From NCBI RefSeq assembly GCF_000013405.1, contig NC_007759.1, positions 1,799,001 through 1,863,000 on the forward strand: DNA of 64,000 nt, read 5' to 3'. The notes beneath the pieces are model-generated. The model was given only the letters and a program-made list of their open reading frames with translations, was not told the DNA's origin and did no database searches. A program made the translations under genes and the position numbers. Below, piece after piece: positions 8,206 through 16,095 of the stretch (its first letter is position 1; each line of letters starts with the position of its first letter). The DNA comes from Syntrophus aciditrophicus SB (GTDB lineage: Bacteria; Desulfobacterota; Syntrophia; Syntrophales; Syntrophaceae).

Positions 8206-9348
8206 TTAATAGCGGAACACGGCCGCCATTTGTGCGCCACCGGGGAGAATTTCCGGCGCTACAACAAATACTTTTCCCCCATTCAGGAAAGTCTCTATGG
8301 CTGCATAATCTGCGAGATCCTCATTTCCCGGTTTTTTGCTTTCATCCAACACGATGGTATCGTCTTCTTCGTTATAGTTACCCCAGCATTGATATCCCTG
8401 GGCAATAAACAAAACTCCGATTTTTCCATGATGGGCGGCAGGAACGATTTCCAGAAGGTTGTCAGATGTCAGTCCCGTTCCCACAGACTGATTTAACTGC
8501 GATAGAGCCTCATCTTCAGCCTTCTGAAAATAAGGTCCCAAAATGGACCACGCATCACGGTGCAGCTGATCGAGACTCATCCCTTTCGGATGACCTGCAA
8601 TGCCTTCTTCCATGAGCAGGGGATAGCTGTTGGCTTCACGATAAATAGGGAACTGATATTCCACACCCGCAAGAATCAGGGGAATATCGCGTTCTTTGAG
8701 GAAATCACGCAATCCTTTATCAATACGCTGGAAGTATCGTAAAAGATTTTGTTTCACATCTTCGATCTCGGCGCCATGACCAGACATCATTGTTCCGCGT
8801 TCTCCGCCTATTCCAGACCTGAATCGAATCTGTCTTTCCGGCTGATCAAGCTGAAGTGCATCCGCCAGGCCTTTCGGCAGATTGTCAACACTTAATTCAC
8901 TAATGGATTGAGATGTACCTTCAAAAAGGTTGACCTCATTCTGACTCAGAGCAAGAACATAAAATCGTTCATCACCATGCATAAGTGGAAGAAGTGGTTT
9001 CATATGAAATCGGTCGGCAGTTACGAGAAGTTCCTCGAGATGATCAGGCAGACAGAAGTATCGAAAAATGTCCCTGGAAAGAAAAATAGCCAGACCATCA
9101 CTTTGATTCCGCCAGAACAAAATATTACTCACCAGTTCCATTGCCGGTTCCAGAAATTCCTTAGCCTCATGCGCACGCATACCAGAACTTGTTAACGCCT
9201 CTTCTGCCTGGCGTATCATATTGCGCAAACGGATTGAATTCTGTTGACTTTCCACGCCGGTACGATAAGTCGGCATAAACATGGATACACACCAGTCATT
9301 CCGCTTCTGCATCAAAGTTTTCAGTTCTTCTTTAGATAATGCATTCAT
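8206..9348 (-). CDS. baeRF family 3 protein (eRF1/Pelota-related fold)
   Basis: The 380-residue protein matches the bacterial/archaeal eRF1-like family 3: an N-terminal SMFMPTYRTG-type segment, the middle AGVEYQFPIYREAN strand region and a C-terminal AAIETFLNGGKVFVVAPEILPG segment of the eRF1 domain 3-like fold. These proteins were defined by comparative genomics as relatives of eukaryotic/archaeal release factor 1. Their actual role is not settled; ribosome rescue or stress-linked termination are proposals. It stands alone here, convergent with the exonuclease gene. Family assignment is from remembered sequence pattern, function is inference. Confidence 0.7.
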   Translation of the reverse strand: MNALSKEELKTLMQKRNDWCVSMFMPTYRTGVESQQNSIRLRNMIRQAEEALTSSGMRAHEAKEFLEPAMELVSNILFWRNQSDGLAIFLSRDIFRYFCLPDHLEELLVTADRFHMKPLLPLMHGDERFYVLALSQNEVNLFEGTSQSISELSVDNLPKGLADALQLDQPERQIRFRSGIGGERGTMMSGHGAEIEDVKQNLLRYFQRIDKGLRDFLKERDIPLILAGVEYQFPIYREANSYPLLMEEGIAGHPKGMSLDQLHRDAWSILGPYFQKAEDEALSQLNQSVGTGLTSDNLLEIVPAAHHGKIGVLFIAQGYQCWGNYNEEDDTIVLDESKKPGNEDLADYAAIETFLNGGKVFVVAPEILPGGAQMAAVFRY

Positions 9349-9630
9349 ACGGCTTATCTCCCTTCTCCAACATTTTTCTTTTTAGTTAACATCTCACGAA
9401 TTTCCTACTGAGCAATCCACCATCTAAAGACCATGAACTCTGGTGATACGAGTTACAGATAACCTTAATTTCCGGGAGCATTTTTTATTTATTATACCTC
9501 AAGAGCAAACAAAAGTCATTTAAAGGATAGTCTGAACATGCCGATAGCTTCTTCACTTTTCATTAATATTAATCTGAAATTATTTCTTATCTCTGCAAAG
9601 CCATTTTTCTGCTGAATATTCACTTTGTGA
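9349..9630. other. AT-rich spacer between baeRF3 and the cimA promoter
   Basis: This 282-bp spacer between divergent genes shows no reading frame with coding character and no obvious structured RNA. It should contain the baeRF3 promoter, which I cannot place with confidence. Confidence 0.35.
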
Positions 9631-9659
9631 TTGACAAACCATGCAAAACTCAGTATCAA
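9631..9659 (+). promoter_or_regulatory. Predicted sigma-70 promoter of the cimA leader
   Basis: TTGACA at 9631-9636 is a perfect -35 hexamer. After a 17-base spacer comes TATCAA at 9654-9659 as a fair -10. Transcription would start near 9666, about 30 bases before the leader reading frame and about 210 bases before cimA. The hexamers are seen directly; activity is inferred. Confidence 0.55.
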
Positions 9660-9697
9660 CAAATTTAATATATTTAAAAATAGGATGTAATTTACTT

Positions 9698-9793
9698 TTG
9701 ACCTCGGAAAACATCATAACCTCCATTATCAGTCCTTCGGCAATTATAGGCATAATTAGCCCCGATATATATCGGGACCTGATAAGGGGGTAG
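9698..9793 (+). CDS. Isoleucine-rich leader peptide of the cimA attenuator
   Basis: This frame of 31 codons begins TTG at 9698 and stops at TAG 9791-9793. Ten codons are isoleucine: Ile-Ile pairs at 9713-9718, 9725-9730, 9743-9748 and 9752-9757, and singles at 9767 and 9782; five are the rarely used ATA. The product has no resemblance to a functional protein. Such enrichment immediately ahead of an isoleucine-pathway gene is the hallmark of an attenuation leader whose translation measures charged tRNA-Ile. AGGA at 9682-9685 is a possible ribosome binding site but is 12 bases away, and no ATG or GTG exists in frame, so the start codon is the weakest part of the call. Confidence 0.75.
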   Translation: MTSENIITSIISPSAIIGIISPDIYRDLIRG

Positions 9794-9833
9794 TGTCTTT
9801 CTAAAAAAAGATTCCAAAAATCCGTTATCAGGT
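9761..9833 (+). promoter_or_regulatory. Attenuator: pause palindrome and antiterminator
   Basis: CCCGATATATATCGGG (9761-9776) is a perfect 16-base palindrome that can fold into a pause hairpin within the end of the leader frame. ACCTGATAA (9777-9785) is exactly complementary to TTATCAGGT (9825-9833), which overlaps the upstream arm of the terminator. The two structures therefore exclude each other. A ribosome stalled at the Ile codons leaves 9777-9785 free and the antiterminator forms; a ribosome reaching the stop at 9791 covers that arm and the terminator forms. Confidence 0.78.
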
Positions 9834-9857
9834 AAAACTGATAACGGATTTTTTTTT
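9816..9857 (+). terminator. Conditional terminator in the cimA leader
   Basis: ATCCGTTATCAG (9820-9831) pairs perfectly with CTGATAACGGAT (9838-9849) around a six-base GTAAAA loop, and nine T follow (9849-9857). It ends only about 20 bases before the cimA start codon and after the predicted promoter, so it cannot be the terminator of the upstream gene, which is divergent. It is the off-state of the attenuator. Confidence 0.88.
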
Positions 9858-9878
9858 CCAGATAAGGAGAAATACAAC

Positions 9879-11477
9879 ATGACTGACCGGACAGATGTTT
9901 TAATTTATGATACTACCCTCAGGGACGGCACCCAGGGTGAAAAGATCAATTTTTCCGCAGAAGAGAAAGTGCGCATCGCCCAGCGGCTTGACGAAATGGG
10001 CTTTCATTACATCGAAGGCGGGTGGCCGGGTTCCAATCCCAAGGACATGCGATTTTTCGAACTTGGGAAACACATTCCGTTCAAGAACGCACGGCTGACG
10101 GCGTTTGGCAGCACCCGCAGACCCAATATCAAAGTGGAAAACTGTGCAAATATCCAGACACTGCTGGCGGCTGAGACACCGGCCGTTACAATTTTCGGTA
10201 AATCCTGGGATCTTCATGTCACCGATATTCTGACAATTCCTCTGGAAGAAAACCTGGCCATGATCCATGAGTCCATTGCATATCTGAAGGCGAACGGCAA
10301 GGAAGTCATCTATGACGCGGAGCACTTTTTCGATGGCTACAAGAAAAACCGTTTCTATGCGCTTCAGACGATTGAAACGGCATGGAAGGCTGGTGCTGAT
10401 TTTATCGTCCTCTGTGATACCAACGGAGGAACGATACCACATGAATTGACGGTAATCGTGGAATATGTCCGAAGTTTCCTTCCAGATGCCCCACTGGGCA
10501 TTCATGTTCACAACGATGGAGACCTTGCTGTGGCTAACTCCATTGCCGCCGTTTCTGCCGGCGCAACCATGGTCCAGGGCACTATCAACGGATATGGCGA
10601 GCGATGCGGTAATGCTGATCTTATTCCCATCATCGCCAATCTCCAGCTTAAAATGAACCGGTGGTGTCTGCCAGACAACTCGATCCGGCAACTGACCAAT
10701 CTGTCGTATTACATCAGCGATGTGGCCAACATTCCGCCGCAGAATTCAAGGCCCTTTGTAGGGCGCAGTGCCTTTACCCATAAAGGAGGCGTTCATGTCA
10801 GCGCGATCCTTAAAAATCCTGCGGCATACGAGCACATCAGGCCGGAACTTGTGGGCAATGAGCAGCGCGTCCTGGTTTCTGATCTCTCCGGCAAGAGCAA
10901 TATCGAATATAAAGCCCGGGAACTCGGAATCGATTTGGGGACCGAAGACGCCATCAGCACCCTGATCGTTCAGAAGATCAAGATCATGGAAGACGAAGGC
11001 TATCAATTCGACGCTGCGGACGGATCCCTGTCCCTGCTGATCAAGAAGATCACCGGAGAATTTAAGGAACCTTTCGTGCTAGAGTGTTTCCATGTTATCA
11101 ATGCCAAAACGAAAAACAACCCTTCCCTCTCCCAGGCAACGATCAAGATCGTCGTGGGGAATGAAGAGGAACTGACCGCCGCGGAAGGCAACGGCCCCGT
11201 CAACGCCCTGGACAATGCCCTGCGCAAAGCCCTGGTGAAATTCTACCCGCAGATAAGCGAAGTTCACCTTGTGGATTTCAAGGTTAGAACTCTGGAGGGC
11301 GCTGATGGAACAGCCGCCAAAGTGAGGGTTTTACTGGACTCGAAGGACAACGAGGATGTCTGGAGCACGATCGGCGTTTCCACAAATGTAATTGAAGCAA
11401 GCTGGCACGCCCTGGTGGACAGCATTCAGTACAAGCTCTGCAAAGATAAAATTAACAAGCACCATGTGGGAGAATAA
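9879..11477 (+). CDS. cimA: (R)-citramalate synthase
   Basis: The enzyme condenses pyruvate with acetyl-CoA to (R)-citramalate, the first step of the threonine-independent route to isoleucine. The 532-residue protein shows the DRE-TIM metallolyase start YDTTLRDGTQGE (residues 10-21), the metal-binding HVHND motif near 207-211, NGYGERCGNADL near 235, and a C-terminal LeuA-dimer allosteric domain after about residue 395. Length and the GFHYIEGGWPGSNPKD segment separate it from 2-isopropylmalate and homocitrate synthases. AAGGAG lies nine bases before ATG. Expression is probably set by the isoleucine attenuator directly upstream. Confidence 0.93.
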   Translation: MTDRTDVLIYDTTLRDGTQGEKINFSAEEKVRIAQRLDEMGFHYIEGGWPGSNPKDMRFFELGKHIPFKNARLTAFGSTRRPNIKVENCANIQTLLAAETPAVTIFGKSWDLHVTDILTIPLEENLAMIHESIAYLKANGKEVIYDAEHFFDGYKKNRFYALQTIETAWKAGADFIVLCDTNGGTIPHELTVIVEYVRSFLPDAPLGIHVHNDGDLAVANSIAAVSAGATMVQGTINGYGERCGNADLIPIIANLQLKMNRWCLPDNSIRQLTNLSYYISDVANIPPQNSRPFVGRSAFTHKGGVHVSAILKNPAAYEHIRPELVGNEQRVLVSDLSGKSNIEYKARELGIDLGTEDAISTLIVQKIKIMEDEGYQFDAADGSLSLLIKKITGEFKEPFVLECFHVINAKTKNNPSLSQATIKIVVGNEEELTAAEGNGPVNALDNALRKALVKFYPQISEVHLVDFKVRTLEGADGTAAKVRVLLDSKDNEDVWSTIGVSTNVIEASWHALVDSIQYKLCKDKINKHHVGE

Positions 11478-11506
11478 ATCTGAGGAAAAAGCTCAGTTAA
11501 CCGAAT

Positions 11507-11554
11507 ATACCCCTTATATTTCTGAAATACCTCAGAATTAAGGGGTATTTTTTT
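11507..11554 (+). terminator. Rho-independent terminator after cimA
   Basis: ATACCCCTTA (11507-11516) pairs with TAAGGGGTAT (11539-11548) and six further T follow. A nested CTGAAATACCTCAG hairpin sits in the loop. It makes cimA a single-gene transcript. Confidence 0.9.
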
Positions 11555-11692
11555 GTATCCTTCCCATTCGCATCCTGCATCAAAAAAATATCACACCATT
11601 CTCATTAACAAGTATATTGATAAGGTTATGGTTTTATGTTATCAATATAAAGTTAATAGATTTATAGATGTGAAAACGAAAGAACATCCTCC

Positions 11693-12301
11693 ATGCTGTT
11701 ATCGATAAACACTCAGAACCCTCAGACAAGACTTATCAAGAAGGTTGCCGAAATTCTGCGTGACGGAGGAATAGTTATCTATCCAACTGATACGGTATAT
11801 GGCCTTGGATGCAATCTTTTCAACAAAAAAGGCATCGAGAAGATTTACGAAATCAAGAAAAGAAACAAAAAGCAGCCCCTCAGCTTTATCTGCGCCGACC
11901 TTAAGGATATCAGCAAATATGCCCAGGTAACCGATTTCGGTTACAGGATAATGAAGCGTCATCTTCCGGGCCCTTACACTTTCATTCTTCAAGCCTCGAG
12001 ACTCGTCCCGAAGATCATTCTTCCCAAAAGACAGACAACTGGGATTCGTGTACCGGACAACAGGATCTGCATGGCTCTGGTTGCTGAACTGGGCCAACCC
12101 ATCATCAGCACCAGCGTGAAGGCGGCTGATGATCGATATCTGAATGATCCGGAAGAGATTGAAAGTATATTCAAGCATCACGTTGATGTCATTATCAATG
12201 GGGGCATCATTGCAGCTGAACCTTCCACCATCGTCAGCCTGATCGATGATACCGTGGAAGTTTTGAGAATCGGCAAAGGAGATGCTTCGGAATTTATATA
12301 G
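11693..12301 (+). CDS. Sua5/YciO/YrdC-family protein
   Basis: The 202-residue protein has the family fold and key basic motifs: GGIVIYPTDTVYGLGC near the start, KIYEIKKRNKKQPLSF (the KxR...SxxKPL-like nucleotide pocket), GIRVPDN and the PIISTSVK segment near 140. YrdC/Sua5 proteins make threonylcarbamoyl-AMP for the t6A modification of ANN-decoding tRNAs. The sequence, especially its C-terminus, looks closer to the YciO branch, whose activity is weaker or different, so a direct t6A role is not certain. It follows the cimA terminator and appears to have its own promoter. Confidence 0.8.
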   Translation: MLLSINTQNPQTRLIKKVAEILRDGGIVIYPTDTVYGLGCNLFNKKGIEKIYEIKKRNKKQPLSFICADLKDISKYAQVTDFGYRIMKRHLPGPYTFILQASRLVPKIILPKRQTTGIRVPDNRICMALVAELGQPIISTSVKAADDRYLNDPEEIESIFKHHVDVIINGGIIAAEPSTIVSLIDDTVEVLRIGKGDASEFI

Positions 12302-12485
12302 ACGGATAGGCCCGCCACTGGACAAGTCTTATTCTATTCTTACAGGATGGGTCTGATAAAGATATTAAAGATGTCATAAGGGAAGGTCGAGGAAAAAAAC
12401 GTTTTTTGATCGTTTGAATCTTTTTTCTCCAGCCCGCAGTCTGCACAGGCGGACACCTTACACAAAAAGGACTATAAGGACTAAT

Positions 12486-14378
12486 ATGAAACATATCATG
12501 TTGATCAATGCTGTTCACCATGAACAGAAGCGCATGGCTATCGTTGAAGACGGAAAGCTAGTGGAGTTTAACATCCAGATGTCTCTGCGGGAACCGATCA
12601 CAGGGAATATCTATAAAGGGATCGTTCTCAAAGTCGAACGAGGTCTGCAGGCCGCATTTGTCAATTTCGGCGTCGGCAAGGACGGATTTCTTCCTTTGCG
12701 GGATGTAAGTCCTGCATACTTCACAGAAAAAAAAGAGGCAGGGCGGGAAAGCGCACACTCCAGAGGGTCATTGAAAATCGGACAGGAAGTCATCGTTCAG
12801 GTCGCACGTGAGGTGAGTGGACGCAAAGGAGCCCTGCTGACCACATACTTATCCCTGCCTGGACGTTACCTTGTTCTGCTGCCCAATAAGCACAGCAGTG
12901 GAATTTCACGGAAAATCGAAGCTGAAGAAGACCGCCGTCTGTTGAAGACGCTAGTGGAACAGATTAAAATCGACGAGGGCATGGGGTTCATTGTTCGCAC
13001 CGCGGGCATAAACCGGACAAAGCAGGAACTGTCCCGGGATTATCAGCACCTGCTTAGACTGTGGAAGGAAATACAGAAGCGGGCGGAAACCGATCCGGCA
13101 CCGGCACTGATCTATCAGGAAAGCGACTTCGGCGTCAGAAGCCTGAGAGATTACTTCACTTCAGAAATTGAAGAAATACTGGTTGATGATCTCGAGACCT
13201 ATCGCAAGATGAGAGCCTACTGCAAGGCTGTTGCGCCGAGAAATCTCCGAATGATCAAGCAGTATAAGGAAAGATTGCCCATTTTCAGCCAGTACAATCT
13301 TGAGGAGCAGATACGAGAGATTTATCAGGAGCGTGTGGAACTGAAGTCCGGGGGGTCGATCGTCATCAGTCCGACGGAAGCGATGATCACCATTGATGTC
13401 AACTCGGGACGTGCCTCAAATAAGAAAAATGTCGAAGATACGGCTTTTAAAACAAACCTGGAAGCCGCTGAAGAAATTGGAAGACAGCTTCGACTGAGAG
13501 ACTTGGGTGGATTGATCGTCATCGACTTTATTGACATGACGGATCGGAAGCATGAGGCTGAAGTGGAAAAAACCTTCAAGAAAGCACTTACCCTTGATCG
13601 CGCCCGTATCCAGATGTCCCGGATTTCAAAATTCGGCATCCTGGAATTGTCACGCCAGAAGAAGCATTCCACGATTCAGGAAATCAGTTATACCACTTGT
13701 CCCTTCTGCAGCGGTAGCGGTATCCGCCCCTCCCTGGAATATACGGCACTGAGCGCTTTCCGGAAAATTGAAACGGAAGCCGCCAAGGAAAAAGCAAACG
13801 CCCTGAAAATAAGTGTTCCCTATGAAATTGCTGATTATCTTCTCAATCAGAAGCGCACCGACATTCAGAGAATAGAAACTCTGTATGATCTTTCCATTCA
13901 TATTTCGGGAAAAGCGGATATGACTTGGGATCATGCGGCCATTTCAGCGGTTGCCCGTGAACTTGCAACCGAAACACCGGAAACGGCGGAGGAAGAAAAG
14001 CCCTCTCTTCCAGTTGAAGCGCTTCGAGGTCAGGAGCTGGAACCTGCCGCGTCGGGAAACGCTGGAGAATCTGTGGAAACAGCTTCCGGCTCGGGCGGTC
14101 CGGAAGAGCTTTTACCTGCAACGGAACTGGCCAAGAAAAAAAGTCGGCGCCGCCCCCGAAAGAGGAGAAGGAAATCGGAAGAGAAGGTAGAGGCTGCCGC
14201 GGCTCCTTCTTTGCCGGAGGGCATGGACGAATCTCCAATTTCCCCCGAACAAGATGTTTTCGGAGAAATTCTTTCCTATCCACCTGTAATAACTCAAGAA
14301 AGCGTTGAAGAACATCCGGTTTTGTCACCCGTCTCACAAGAATCGGATAACAGGAAGGAAGTCATCGAGGAAGAATAG
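12486..14378 (+). CDS. rng: Ribonuclease E/G family protein
   Basis: The 630-residue endoribonuclease carries an S1 RNA-binding domain (about residues 37-125, NIYKGIVLKVERGLQAAFVNFG), the catalytic metal-binding aspartates in ITIDVNSG and IVIDFIDMTD, and a zinc-link CPFCSGSG. It would process rRNA and start mRNA decay. Beyond the RNase G-like core, the last 130 residues are a low-complexity Glu/Pro-rich tail with a KKSRRRPRKRRRKS basic block, so it is longer than classic RNase G but lacks the long RNase E scaffold. The start at 12486 has AAGGA upstream; a 24-residue upstream extension has no support. Confidence 0.9.
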   Translation: MKHIMLINAVHHEQKRMAIVEDGKLVEFNIQMSLREPITGNIYKGIVLKVERGLQAAFVNFGVGKDGFLPLRDVSPAYFTEKKEAGRESAHSRGSLKIGQEVIVQVAREVSGRKGALLTTYLSLPGRYLVLLPNKHSSGISRKIEAEEDRRLLKTLVEQIKIDEGMGFIVRTAGINRTKQELSRDYQHLLRLWKEIQKRAETDPAPALIYQESDFGVRSLRDYFTSEIEEILVDDLETYRKMRAYCKAVAPRNLRMIKQYKERLPIFSQYNLEEQIREIYQERVELKSGGSIVISPTEAMITIDVNSGRASNKKNVEDTAFKTNLEAAEEIGRQLRLRDLGGLIVIDFIDMTDRKHEAEVEKTFKKALTLDRARIQMSRISKFGILELSRQKKHSTIQEISYTTCPFCSGSGIRPSLEYTALSAFRKIETEAAKEKANALKISVPYEIADYLLNQKRTDIQRIETLYDLSIHISGKADMTWDHAAISAVARELATETPETAEEEKPSLPVEALRGQELEPAASGNAGESVETASGSGGPEELLPATELAKKKSRRRPRKRRRKSEEKVEAAAAPSLPEGMDESPISPEQDVFGEILSYPPVITQESVEEHPVLSPVSQESDNRKEVIEEE

Positions 14379-14403
14379 GTCGTTTAATAATTACAGCCAC
14401 ATT

Positions 14404-15222
14404 TTATTCATCCCCGGCCAGGACCTTGGAACGCCGGGTGGCGGCCTCAACCGCCGTCATCAGAGTCGCTCTCAACCGGCCCTCTTCTAAGGCTTTCAAA
14501 CCTGCAATGGTTGTCCCTCCCGGAGACGTCACCATATCCTTGAGTTCTCCGGGATGCTTCCCGGTCCGGAGATAGAGTTTTGCAGAGCCAAGCAAAGTCT
14601 GTGCGGCCAGCTTCAAGGCTGTTTCCCGCGGCAGACCGAGAAACACCCCAGCATCGGCGAGTGCTTCCAGGATAACAAACACATAACCGGGTCCGCTGCC
14701 ACTGAGGCCGGTTACAGCATCCATGAGATTTTCATTGATTTTAACTGTCAAGCCCACGGCTTCGAACAGCCTGGCGACAGTCTCAACATCTTTTTGTGTT
14801 GCATAAGCACCCGCGGCAAGAGCGGTCACACCCTCACCGACGAGAGCCGGGGTATTCGGCATGGCCCGCACGACACGTACCGGTCCGGAAAGGTGCTTTT
14901 CGATCAATCGGGTGGAAATGCCGGCTGCAACCGAAACGATCAATTGCCCGGAATGGATATCTTCTGTAAGCTCATTAAGAAGTTCCGGCAGATTCTGAGG
15001 CTTTACCGCAAGAATAAGGATGTCGACCGAACGAGCAAGTGGTTGATTGCTTTCCTGAACAATGTCGGGATAAGCCTCATGGATTTCCTCAAGGCGTTCT
15101 TTTACCACATCAGCAACCCTTATCTGACTTTCAGCAACCAGACGATTACGGAGCATCCCGGACAGCAGAATCGTTCCCATCTTGCCGCAACCAACAAGCC
15201 CGATCTTCTGATTTTCAAACAT
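14404..15222 (-). CDS. proC: Pyrroline-5-carboxylate reductase
   Basis: The last enzyme of proline synthesis, reducing pyrroline-5-carboxylate with NAD(P)H. The N-terminal Rossmann motif GLVGCGKMGTILLSG (residues 8-22) and the C-terminal family signature around GPGYVFVILEALADAG are clear, with MPNTPALVGEG between them. The length of 272 is standard. It converges on the rng gene with only 25 bp between stops. GAGGAGG precedes the start. proA lies elsewhere in this window (45.4-46.6 kb), so proline genes are dispersed. Confidence 0.95.
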   Translation of the reverse strand: MFENQKIGLVGCGKMGTILLSGMLRNRLVAESQIRVADVVKERLEEIHEAYPDIVQESNQPLARSVDILILAVKPQNLPELLNELTEDIHSGQLIVSVAAGISTRLIEKHLSGPVRVVRAMPNTPALVGEGVTALAAGAYATQKDVETVARLFEAVGLTVKINENLMDAVTGLSGSGPGYVFVILEALADAGVFLGLPRETALKLAAQTLLGSAKLYLRTGKHPGELKDMVTSPGGTTIAGLKALEEGRLRATLMTAVEAATRRSKVLAGDE

Positions 15223-15410
15223 CCCTTCCTCCTCCTTTACTCCTTCTTATATCCAATCTGCGTTATTTCAACAGATGGTGACGATGGCCTATTTTCGTGG
15301 ACCTGTCAATAAGGAAAACAGGCTGCACGGAAAAACGTTTCCTTTGCACTCCACCTGTCTTTATGATAGCAACACAACATCGTTTTATTTGCCCCAAAAA
15401 AGGAGCCGTT

Positions 15411-15710
15411 ATGTTTATTGCTGAAAATCTCATCCTTGCACTGGCAAAAATGCTGGATATCGCACTGACACTTTATATGTGGATCATTATTGCCCGAGCT
15501 GTGATTTCATGGGTTAATCCCGACCCTTACAATCCCATCGTCATGTTCCTGTACCGGGTAACCGAACCAGTTCTGGCCCCGGTCCGACGCTGGCTGCCCT
15601 TCAGAAATCTGGGAATCGACATCTCCCCCATAATCGTCATCATGGCGATTATCTTTCTTCAAAACTTCCTGGTCAGAAGCATGATGCAAATGGCCACGAC
15701 AATGCGATGA
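15411..15710 (+). CDS. YggT-family integral membrane protein
   Basis: A 99-residue protein with two hydrophobic segments (about residues 5-32 and 67-88) separated by the family motif ISWVNPDPYNPIVMFLYRVTEPVLAPVRRWLP. YggT proteins are inner-membrane proteins linked to envelope biogenesis or osmotic stress in some bacteria and to thylakoid/division proteins (YlmG) in others. GGAG lies seven bases before ATG 15411, which rules out the 38-residue upstream extension. The proC, yggT, yggU neighbourhood is recurrent in proteobacteria, although proC is here on the other strand. Confidence 0.9.
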   Translation: MFIAENLILALAKMLDIALTLYMWIIIARAVISWVNPDPYNPIVMFLYRVTEPVLAPVRRWLPFRNLGIDISPIIVIMAIIFLQNFLVRSMMQMATTMR

Positions 15711-15744
15711 CCCACGTAATCTCCGATGGATTCCGAGGTTGTTT

Positions 15745-16095
15745 GTGATCCCCATTCAGGAAAGAAAAAACGGAGTTTCTTTTTGCGTTCATGTGTTGCC
15801 CCGGTCGGCAAAATGCGCTCTGGCTGGAGCACAGGAAGGGGCGCTCAGGATCAAACTTACAGCGCCGCCTGTAGATGGGAAGGCCAATGACGAATGCCTT
15901 GAATTCCTCGCCGGAATTCTGGGGGTGAAAAAGGGACAGATGGACATTATCAGTGGACACACATCCAGAAGAAAAATTGTGCAGATCATGAATGTGCCCC
16001 GCGAACCCCTGGAAAACCGCCTTTCGACTCTTTTGCAGGATAAACTTTCCGGGAAAGATGGGCGCAAGGACACAGCATCAGGTCGTAAAGCATAA
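15745..16095 (+). CDS. DUF167/YggU-family protein
   Basis: A 116-residue protein with the DUF167 pattern: VHVLPRSAKCALAG, LRIKLTAPPVDGKAN and SGHTSRRKIVQI. Function is unknown in the family despite solved structures. GTG 15745 is preferred because GAGG lies six bases ahead; a TTG at 15739 is too close to it. It sits 34 bp after yggT and its stop is immediately followed by the murJ start, so the three genes are likely one operon. Confidence 0.88.
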   Translation: MIPIQERKNGVSFCVHVLPRSAKCALAGAQEGALRIKLTAPPVDGKANDECLEFLAGILGVKKGQMDIISGHTSRRKIVQIMNVPREPLENRLSTLLQDKLSGKDGRKDTASGRKA

